Assembly: GCF_009674775.1 (NCBI RefSeq)
Contig: NZ_WKKE01000014.1
Coordinates: 107,472 to 171,471, forward strand
Source: Flavobacterium sp. LC2016-23
GTDB taxonomy: Bacteria > Bacteroidota > Bacteroidia > Flavobacteriales > Flavobacteriaceae
Direction of reading: 5' to 3'
Length of the DNA: 64,000 bases
Numbering within the stretch: position 1 is the stretch's first letter; the number at the start of each line of letters is the position of its first letter. The notes beneath the pieces were generated by a model. It was not told the DNA's origin. It saw nothing but the letters and a program-made list of their open reading frames with translations, and did not search any database. Shown piece after piece: positions 57,789 through 64,000 of the stretch. A program made the translations under genes and the position numbers.

Positions 57789-60416
57789 ATGAAATCACAA
57801 AAAACCAAATATATACTACTGTTATTTATCACCTGTTGCTGCTTCGGACAGGAAAAGCCCGGAAAGTTTTTATTTCAGGATCCGAATCTGACTTTTGAAG
57901 AACGGGTAAATGATCTGGTAGGCCGGTTGACACTTGAAGAAAAAGTAGCACAGATGCTCAATTCCTCCCCGGCAATCCCGCGGCTTGGAATAATAGCGTA
58001 TGACTGGTGGAACGAAACATTACACGGCGTGGCACGAACTCCATATAAAACAACGGTTTATCCTCAGGCAATAGCCATGGCTGCAACATTTGATAAAAAT
58101 TCTCTTTTTAAAATGGCCGACTATTCCGCTCTGGAAGGAAGAGCCATCTACAATAAAGCCCTGGAATCAAACCGGACCAACGAACGCTATATGGGACTTA
58201 CGTACTGGACCCCTAATATAAATATCTTTCGCGATCCGCGCTGGGGACGTGGACAGGAAACGTATGGCGAAGATCCTTATCTGACCAGTATTTTGGGAGA
58301 TTCCTTTGTCAGAGGCCTGCAGGGAGACGATCCCAAATACTTAAAAGCAGCAGCCTGTGCCAAGCACTACGCCGTACATAGCGGACCTGAATCTTTGCGT
58401 CATACTTTTGATGTTGACGTTACACCCTATGAATTATGGGATACCTATCTTCCCGCGTTTAAAAAGTTAGTGACCGGCTCAAAAGTCGCAGGAGTTATGT
58501 GTGCGTATAACGCCTTTAGAACACAGCCCTGTTGTGCCAGTGACATCCTGATGACAGATATCCTCCGTAACCAATGGAAATTTGATGGTTATGTGACCTC
58601 GGACTGCTGGGCAATTGACGACTTCTTTAAGAATCATAAAACCCATCCTGATGCAGAATCAGCTTCGGCTGATGCCGTTTTTCACGGTACCGATATCGAT
58701 TGTGGTACAGATGCTTACAAAGCTTTGGTTCAGGCAGTAAAAAATGGAAAAATCACTGAGAAACAAATCGATATATCCGTTAAAAGGTTATTTATGATAC
58801 GATTCAGGCTGGGAATGTTTGATCCTGTCACGATGGTTAAATATGCACAGACGCCGTCTTCTGTTCTGGAGAGTACCGAGCATGCTGAACATGCCTTAAA
58901 AATGGCCAGAGAATCAATGGTTTTGCTAAAAAATGAAAAAAACACACTACCGCTGAGTAAAAAGTTAAAAAAGATCGTCGTTCTTGGTCCTAATGCAGAC
59001 AATTCTATTTCAATACTGGGAAATTACAACGGAACGCCAACTAAATTAACAACTGTTTTAAATGGCATCAAAGAAAAAGTGGGCAGCATTACTGAAGTGG
59101 TTTATGAACAAGCAACAGGCTTTACCAATGATACTTTATTAATATATCAGAATTTTAAAAATCACTATTCTTACGAAGGAAAACAGGGTTTTAAAGCAGA
59201 ATATTACGACAACACCGATTTGTCGGGAAATCCGGCAGCAATACGGACTGAATCAGAGATAAACAACTTCTGGCAGGAAGGCCAAGCTGTTATTAAAAAC
59301 ATTAAAGCAAACCATTTTTCGGCACGCTACAGTACTAATTTTAAGGCAGACAAGGATGGCTCTGTTACATTTGAAGTAAGCGCTGATGACGGCTATCGTT
59401 TTTTAATCGATGGAAAAGAAGTGATTGACGCATGGAAAAAAAACAGATGGGGAGAAAAAACATTTAATTTAAATACCAAAAAGAATACCGTTTACAAGTT
59501 AGTTTTGGAATACTGGCAGGGAGAGGGAAAAGCAAACGTAGCATTACATACCGGAAATTTTGAGAAAACTGATTTTGCAAAATTAGTAGCCCGAAATAAA
59601 GATGCCGATGCCTTTATTTATGTGGGCGGAATATCCCCTCAGCTTGAAGGCGAAGAAATGCCGGTTAACTTTCCCGGCTTCGCAGGCGGCGACCGTACCT
59701 CTATCCTGCTTCCGGAAGCACAGACCAGACTGATGAAAGTACTAAAAACTTCCGGAAAACCAGTGATTTTTGTCATGATGACCGGCAGTGCAATTGCCAT
59801 TCCGTGGGAAGCAGAAAATATTCCCGCAGTATTAAATGCCTGGTATGGAGGTCAGGCGGCAGGAACGGCAGTCGCTGATATTCTTTTTGGGGATTACAAT
59901 CCTTCCGGAAGACTGCCCGTAACTTTTTATGCCAGCGATTCAGATTTATCTCCTTTTGTTGATTACAGTATGAACAATAAAACGTACCGTTACTTTAAGG
60001 GTACTCCTCTTTTTGGTTTCGGATATGGTCTTAGCTATACTTCCTTTAAATATGATGCGCTAAACATTTCTTCTAAAATAAAAAAGGGTGAAACTGTTTC
60101 TGTCTCTGTAAGCATAACCAATACCGGTAAAACTGAGGGGGATGAAGTTGCCCAGCTGTATGTAATCAATCAGGATTCATCTGTAAAAGCACCGCTGAAA
60201 AGTCTGAAAGGATTTGAAAGGCTTCATTTAAAACCGGGCGAAAGTAAAACAATTTCCTTTAATCTTTCCCCTGAAGACCTGTCTTATGTTACCGCCGAAG
60301 GCAGCCTAAAGCAATATGAAGGAAAAGTTAAACTTGCAGTTGGAGGTGGTCAGCCGGATGAAAAAAACCAAATAAAAAACAACCTCATCTCTCAAATTAT
60401 TCAGATAGAAAAATAA
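57789..60416 (+). CDS. GH3 beta-xylosidase with PA14 domain (second copy)
   Basis: An 875-residue exported enzyme. Start at 57789 (MKSQKTKYILLLF) chosen over 57726 because the signal peptide (to CCCFGQ) then begins the protein and the upstream start would lie inside the operator. Barrel motifs DPRWGRGQETYGEDPYL, KHYAVHSGPE and nucleophile D272 in VTSDCWAI; PA14 insert about residues 440-590 (GFKAEYYDNTDLSGNP, VSADDGYRFLIDGKEVI); then GGISPQLEGEEMPV and a fibronectin III-like C-terminus. Cleaves xylobiose and xylo-oligosaccharides to xylose. It is 38 bp upstream of transketolase, which ties xylose release to pentose metabolism. Confidence 0.95.
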   Translation: MKSQKTKYILLLFITCCCFGQEKPGKFLFQDPNLTFEERVNDLVGRLTLEEKVAQMLNSSPAIPRLGIIAYDWWNETLHGVARTPYKTTVYPQAIAMAATFDKNSLFKMADYSALEGRAIYNKALESNRTNERYMGLTYWTPNINIFRDPRWGRGQETYGEDPYLTSILGDSFVRGLQGDDPKYLKAAACAKHYAVHSGPESLRHTFDVDVTPYELWDTYLPAFKKLVTGSKVAGVMCAYNAFRTQPCCASDILMTDILRNQWKFDGYVTSDCWAIDDFFKNHKTHPDAESASADAVFHGTDIDCGTDAYKALVQAVKNGKITEKQIDISVKRLFMIRFRLGMFDPVTMVKYAQTPSSVLESTEHAEHALKMARESMVLLKNEKNTLPLSKKLKKIVVLGPNADNSISILGNYNGTPTKLTTVLNGIKEKVGSITEVVYEQATGFTNDTLLIYQNFKNHYSYEGKQGFKAEYYDNTDLSGNPAAIRTESEINNFWQEGQAVIKNIKANHFSARYSTNFKADKDGSVTFEVSADDGYRFLIDGKEVIDAWKKNRWGEKTFNLNTKKNTVYKLVLEYWQGEGKANVALHTGNFEKTDFAKLVARNKDADAFIYVGGISPQLEGEEMPVNFPGFAGGDRTSILLPEAQTRLMKVLKTSGKPVIFVMMTGSAIAIPWEAENIPAVLNAWYGGQAAGTAVADILFGDYNPSGRLPVTFYASDSDLSPFVDYSMNNKTYRYFKGTPLFGFGYGLSYTSFKYDALNISSKIKKGETVSVSVSITNTGKTEGDEVAQLYVINQDSSVKAPLKSLKGFERLHLKPGESKTISFNLSPEDLSYVTAEGSLKQYEGKVKLAVGGGQPDEKNQIKNNLISQIIQIEK

Positions 60417-60454
60417 CATTCTATCGCTGTTAACGAATTAAAAAAACTAAAAAA

Positions 60455-62494
60455 ATGAACAAGACAATAGACCAGTTATCATCAGATAACATTAGGGCTT
60501 TGGCCATTTCGATGGTCGAAAAAGCCAATTCCGGCCATCCCGGCGGCTCAATGGGCGGGGCCGATTTTATGCATATTTTATATTCTGAATACTTAAAATA
60601 CGATCCTTCTGACATGCACTGGATTTTCAGGGATCGCTTTTTTATGGATGCAGGACATCTTTCGGCCCTGATGTATGCGCAATATTACCTGCTTGGGAAT
60701 TATGAAAAAACAGATTTAGAAAATTTCAGACAATGGGGATCGGTTACTCCCGGACATCCTGAAATTGATGTTAAAAGAGGAATCGAAAACACATCAGGAC
60801 CTTTAGGCCAAGGCCATGCAATGGGTGTCGGAGCCGCAATTGCAGCGAAATTTTTATCGGCAAGATTTGATAATTTATTCGATCATAAAATATACGGTTT
60901 TATAACCGATGGAGGCGTTCAGGAAGAAATCTCGCAGGGTGCAGGAAGAATTGCCGGACATCTGGGACTGAACAATTTCATCATGTTTTATGATTCCAAC
61001 GATGTGCAGCTTTCCTCCATGACAGATGAAGTCACTACCGAAAATACGGCAATGAAATATGAATCATGGGGATGGAAAGTAATTACAATTGACGGTCACA
61101 ATCACACCCATATCCGTTCAGCGCTGAATGCGGCTCATGCCGAATTGGAAAGACCCACTTTGATTATCGGAAGAACGATTATGGGAAAAGGCTGCGTCAC
61201 GTCGGATGGAAATATTTACGAAGGGCAGTGCGAACTTCACGGAAAACCAATCGGAGCCACAAAAGCTGATTTCGTAAAAACACTGCAGAATCTCGGAGCA
61301 GATCCTGAAGATTCATTTGCTGTTTATACCGATGTGGAAGCTCATTATAAAACTATTTTAAACCAAAAAACAAGAGAAGCTTCAGAGCGAAAAGCGCAGA
61401 TTTCGGCCTGGGAAAACCAAAATCCGGAATTGTCTAAAAAGATAAAACAATTCTTCAGCGGTGAGTTACCGGAACTGGATTTCAGTTCGATTACCCAGAA
61501 AGCAAACGCGGCAACCCGCGATGCTTCTGCGGCAGTTTTAGGATATCTGGCAGAAAATGTCGAAAACATGATTGTTTCTTCTGCCGATTTATCCAACAGT
61601 GATAAAACAGACGGTTTCCTGAAAAAATCTTCCGTTTTACAAAAGAATAATTTCAACGGAGGATTTCTGCAGGCCGGTGTTGCCGAACTCACTATGGCGG
61701 CAATTGCCAACGGAATAGCACTTCATGGTGGCGTAATTCCTGTAGTAGCAACATTCTTTGTCTTTTCAGATTATATGAAACCGGCGATTCGTCTGGCTGC
61801 AATTCAGGAACTTGCCGTAAAATATGTCTGGACACACGATTCTTTCCGTGTAGGCGAAGACGGACCGACACATCAGCCGATTGAACAGGAAGCACAGATT
61901 AGATTATTGGAAAAAATAAAAAATCATTCGGGCAAACAAAGCTTTTTAGCACTTCGTCCGGCCGATGCCATTGAGACTTCAGTAGCCTGGCAGCTGGCAC
62001 TTGAAAATAAGAAAACGCCAACAGGACTGATTCTTTCAAGACAGGAGATTGCAGCTATTCCGTCAGGCGGAACTTCAAGATTCGAAGATGCTTCCAACGC
62101 CAAAAAAGGCGGTTATTTGGTAAAATCGAATGAAAATCCAGACCTTACTTTAATCGCAAACGGATCAGAAGTAAGTACACTTATTGAAGCTGCCCATGAG
62201 TTAGAAAACAGTAGTAAAATCAAAATAAATGTGGCTTCAATTATTTCAGAAGGCCTTTTCAGATCACAATCCAGAGAATATCAGGAAAGTATTATTCCGA
62301 AAGACGGACTGGTTTTCGGTTTAACAGCCGGACTTCCCGTTAATCTTGAAAATCTTGTGGGAAGCAAAGGAAAAGTTTTCGGACTTGAACATTTTGGATA
62401 TTCGGCTCCAGCTTCCGTTCTGGATGAGAAATTCGGATTTACAAGCAAAAATGCCTTTCATGAAATCCTTAAATATTTAAAGGAAAATGAATAA
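60455..62494 (+). CDS. tkt: Transketolase
   Basis: A 679-residue single-chain transketolase. Thiamine diphosphate-binding region ITDGGVQEEISQGAGR (150-165) with the preceding NTSGPLGQGHAMGVGAAIA; N-terminal substrate histidine in NSGHPGGSMGGADF (H28); pyrimidine domain with catalytic E468 region in FRVGEDGPTHQPIEQ; C-terminal domain ending FHEILKYLKE. It transfers two-carbon units between pentose and hexose phosphates. Placement in an operon with GH3 and under the LacI-type operator indicates an inducible, pathway-dedicated copy in addition to a probable housekeeping one elsewhere. Its stop is followed by a strong terminator. Confidence 0.97.
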   Translation: MNKTIDQLSSDNIRALAISMVEKANSGHPGGSMGGADFMHILYSEYLKYDPSDMHWIFRDRFFMDAGHLSALMYAQYYLLGNYEKTDLENFRQWGSVTPGHPEIDVKRGIENTSGPLGQGHAMGVGAAIAAKFLSARFDNLFDHKIYGFITDGGVQEEISQGAGRIAGHLGLNNFIMFYDSNDVQLSSMTDEVTTENTAMKYESWGWKVITIDGHNHTHIRSALNAAHAELERPTLIIGRTIMGKGCVTSDGNIYEGQCELHGKPIGATKADFVKTLQNLGADPEDSFAVYTDVEAHYKTILNQKTREASERKAQISAWENQNPELSKKIKQFFSGELPELDFSSITQKANAATRDASAAVLGYLAENVENMIVSSADLSNSDKTDGFLKKSSVLQKNNFNGGFLQAGVAELTMAAIANGIALHGGVIPVVATFFVFSDYMKPAIRLAAIQELAVKYVWTHDSFRVGEDGPTHQPIEQEAQIRLLEKIKNHSGKQSFLALRPADAIETSVAWQLALENKKTPTGLILSRQEIAAIPSGGTSRFEDASNAKKGGYLVKSNENPDLTLIANGSEVSTLIEAAHELENSSKIKINVASIISEGLFRSQSREYQESIIPKDGLVFGLTAGLPVNLENLVGSKGKVFGLEHFGYSAPASVLDEKFGFTSKNAFHEILKYLKENE

Positions 62495-62599
62495 ACCTTA
62501 CCGGTTGTTTTTTAAAATATATAAGTTGTATAACAAGTCTTCATTTTTAATTTAAAGGCTAAGAAGATATAATCATATCGTTTTAAGAATCTTACACTA

Positions 62600-62636
62600 A
62601 AGCAGAAATTGGCGTATAATGCGCCAATTTCTGCTT
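62600..62636 (+). terminator. Terminator after transketolase
   Basis: Perfect 15-bp stem AAGCAGAAATTGGCG/CGCCAATTTCTGCTT with a 7-base loop, followed by a T-rich stretch. It ends the GH3-transketolase operon. Confidence 0.9.
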
Positions 62637-62728
62637 CTTTATCTATTACTTTTTTTGAAATAATACATTTTTAAATTTTACTTTTATTCTTTAAATTATT
62701 AAAATACAATTTTCAGAGATAAATAGAA

Positions 62729-63295
62729 ATGGAGGAGATAAAAACATACTTTGAAAAACTTGTACCAATTTCGGATTCGGACTGGCACATTTTCTCTTCC
62801 AGACTTTTAAAAAGAGAATTCCTGAAAAAGGAATATATAGTGACCGCCGGCCAAAAGGAAAAATATCTATCCTTCATCGAAAAAGGAATCGTGCAATTTA
62901 GTATTCCGGCTTCTGAAGATGATCTTACCTTTGGGTTTGCATTTTCAGGAAATTTTGTAAGCGCCTATGATTTTTTTCTGACACAAAAACCTTCCGGTTA
63001 TCACATAAAAGCTATAACAAATACCATTTTATGGAGTATTAGTTACGAAGACCTTCAGTATATCTATGCCGAAACAGCCATCGGCAATACTATCGGCAGA
63101 ATGGCCAGTGAAGCCCTTTTTCTAAAAAAATCAAAAAGAGAACTATCACTGCTCACAGAATCGGCAGAACAGCGCTATTTGAATTTATTTACCGAGCAGC
63201 CTCACTTACTCCAGCTGATTCCTCTTAAATATATTGCCTCTTATATTGGTATCACACCACAAGCGTTAAGCAGAATAAGAAAACGAATTTCTTAA
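62729..63295 (+). CDS. Crp/Fnr-family transcriptional regulator
   Basis: A 188-residue protein with a cyclic-nucleotide-binding-type beta roll (about 15-110, KEYIVTAGQKEKYLSFIEKGIVQFSI, FAFSGNFVSAYDFFLTQKPS) and a short C-terminal HTH (LKYIASYIGITPQALSRIRKRI). No Fnr-type cysteine cluster and no clear phosphate-binding cassette for cAMP, so the effector is unknown. Such short Bacteroidota members often control the adjacent gene, here the DoxX-like protein 61 bp downstream. No operator of the xylan system lies upstream, so it is probably unrelated. Confidence 0.85.
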   Translation: MEEIKTYFEKLVPISDSDWHIFSSRLLKREFLKKEYIVTAGQKEKYLSFIEKGIVQFSIPASEDDLTFGFAFSGNFVSAYDFFLTQKPSGYHIKAITNTILWSISYEDLQYIYAETAIGNTIGRMASEALFLKKSKRELSLLTESAEQRYLNLFTEQPHLLQLIPLKYIASYIGITPQALSRIRKRIS

Positions 63296-63356
63296 CCCGG
63301 GTTCATTGTCTGGCATTGAATTACAGTGCAAATTTGCAATACAAAAATCAACAAAC

Positions 63357-63809
63357 ATGAAACCATTATTTATTTTACTTGTTAGTTTTATCGTATCTAT
63401 AATTTTTACAAAAACAGGCAGCCACAACTACAATCTGCCTTTGGCCGGGAGAATTGCTATGTGCATAATGATGGTCTTTACAGCTGTCGGGCATTTTATA
63501 TACGCAAAAGGCATGATAATGATGCTGCCGGATTTTTTTCCTTTAAAAAGAGAATTGGTATTCATTACGGGAATATTGGAAATCCTGATGGGAATTGGAC
63601 TTTTAATTCCAAATACAAAAATGTACTGTGGCTGGATCTTAATTGTTTTTCTACTTTTAGTATTGCCTGCTAATATTAACGGCGCCTTAAAAAATATTGA
63701 TTTTCAAAACGGAAGCACCAACGGACCCGGAATATCTTATTTGTGGTTTAGAATTCCTTTACAGCTTTTTTTTATTGCCTGGACGTTTTTCAGCTGTATT
63801 AAATACTAA
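63357..63809 (+). CDS. DoxX-like small integral membrane protein
   Basis: A 150-residue protein with four predicted transmembrane segments (PLFILLVSFIVSIIF; IAMCIMMVFTAVGHFIYA; LVFITGILEILMGIGLLI; MYCGWILIVFLLLVLPANI) plus a C-terminal one. Start at 63357 (MKPLFILL) is preferred to 63306 because the extra residues are polar and lie right after the previous gene. The motif region VGHFIYAKGMIMMLPDFFPLK and ANINGAL matches DoxX/DUF-type proteins, which have no defined reaction here. It probably forms a pair with the Crp/Fnr-type gene. Confidence 0.72.
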   Translation: MKPLFILLVSFIVSIIFTKTGSHNYNLPLAGRIAMCIMMVFTAVGHFIYAKGMIMMLPDFFPLKRELVFITGILEILMGIGLLIPNTKMYCGWILIVFLLLVLPANINGALKNIDFQNGSTNGPGISYLWFRIPLQLFFIAWTFFSCIKY

Positions 63810-63845
63810 TTCCTTTGATACATGTTTAAAGGTCTATTTCATATC

Positions 63846-63942
63846 TTAACCGCAAAGCATGCAAGGAAAAAAGCGCAAGGTTCGCAAAGCTAGAATTAAA
63901 CTTTGCCAACCTTGCGAAAACCTTTGCGCCCCTTGCGGTTAA
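63846..63942. repeat. Palindromic intergenic repeat rich in CGCAAAG/GCAAGG (Flavobacterium type)
   Basis: Left arm begins TTAACCGCAAAG and contains GCAAGG, GCGCAAGG and CGCAAAG; right arm reads CTTTGC, CCTTGCG, CTTTGCGCC and ends CTTGCGGTTAA, the near-complement of the left arm. Loop of about 11 bases. It could fold as a long RNA hairpin. Confidence 0.7.
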
Positions 63943-63946
63943 AAAC

Positions 63947-63984
63947 AAAAATCCCAAACTCCGGATTTGGAATTTGGGATTTTT
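63947..63984. terminator. Bidirectional terminator at the right edge
   Basis: Perfect 12-bp stem AAAAATCCCAAA/TTTGGGATTTTT with a 14-base loop; T-runs on both strands. It ends the plus-strand Crp-DoxX pair and probably a convergent gene beyond the window. Confidence 0.8.
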
Positions 63985-64000
63985 AGAATTGGAATTTTCA

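Noticed and set aside
62497..62508. CTTACCGGTTGT just after transketolase, resembling the LacI-type operator
   Set aside because: Only 8 of 12 bases match and only one half-site is present; no promoter or gene start is near in the right position.

Overview
The window is a low-GC Bacteroidota chromosome segment, most likely from a Flavobacterium. Supporting signs are the SusC/SusD pairs, a hybrid two-component sensor with an AraC output domain, Flavobacterium-type promoters (TTG, 19-bp spacer, TAnnTTTG), many SusD-type lipoprotein signals, and CGCAAAG/GCAAGG intergenic repeats. Almost all of it is one large locus for using decorated xylan (glucuronoarabinoxylan), reading mainly on the minus strand.

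Layout from high to low coordinates. (1) 62.7-63.8 kb: a Crp/Fnr-type regulator and a DoxX-like membrane protein, probably outside the system, then an intergenic palindromic repeat. (2) 56.5-62.5 kb: a LacI-family repressor (minus) divergent from a GH3 beta-xylosidase and transketolase (plus). (3) 50.9-56.2 kb: GH67 alpha-glucuronidase, an SDR fructuronate reductase candidate, mannonate dehydratase and a GH10 xylanase lipoprotein. (4) 43.2-50.6 kb: GPH-type sugar transporter, cytoplasmic GH43, a NUDIX-derived regulator that has lost the catalytic glutamates, xylulokinase, xylose isomerase and a TalC-type transaldolase. (5) 14.4-42.7 kb: one co-directional run of 13 genes starting with susC/susD and followed by three GH43, two GH115, an SGNH esterase, a CE6-CE1-CE1 fusion, GH127, another GH43 by position within that series, GH3 and GH97 (four GH43 genes in total here). 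(6) 4.9-14.1 kb: the hybrid sensor and a second susC/susD pair. (7) 0-4.5 kb: a small unknown protein, a vanadium-haloperoxidase-like enzyme with all vanadate ligands, and an FG-GAP/ASPIC lipoprotein.

Proposed flow: SusCD pairs import oligosaccharides cut by the GH10 xylanase. Periplasmic esterases, arabinofuranosidases (GH43, GH127), GH97 and the GH115/GH67 alpha-glucuronidases strip the side chains. GH3 and GH43 enzymes release xylose. XylA, XylB, transaldolase and transketolase feed the pentose phosphate pathway, and mannonate dehydratase with the SDR handles hexuronate.

The strongest signal not explained by ordinary annotation is a repeated operator, RCAATCGGTTGT. It occurs six times and only in intergenic DNA: upstream of susC2 (two), the transporter (two), the GH67 operon and the GH3-transketolase operon. 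At susC2 it covers the -33 element, and at the transporter it covers the probable transcription start. It is very probably the target of the LacI protein encoded in the locus, and so links transport, depolymerisation and pentose metabolism into one regulon. A second point of interest is the SusCD-small protein-haloperoxidase-ASPIC block at the left end, whose function I cannot assign.
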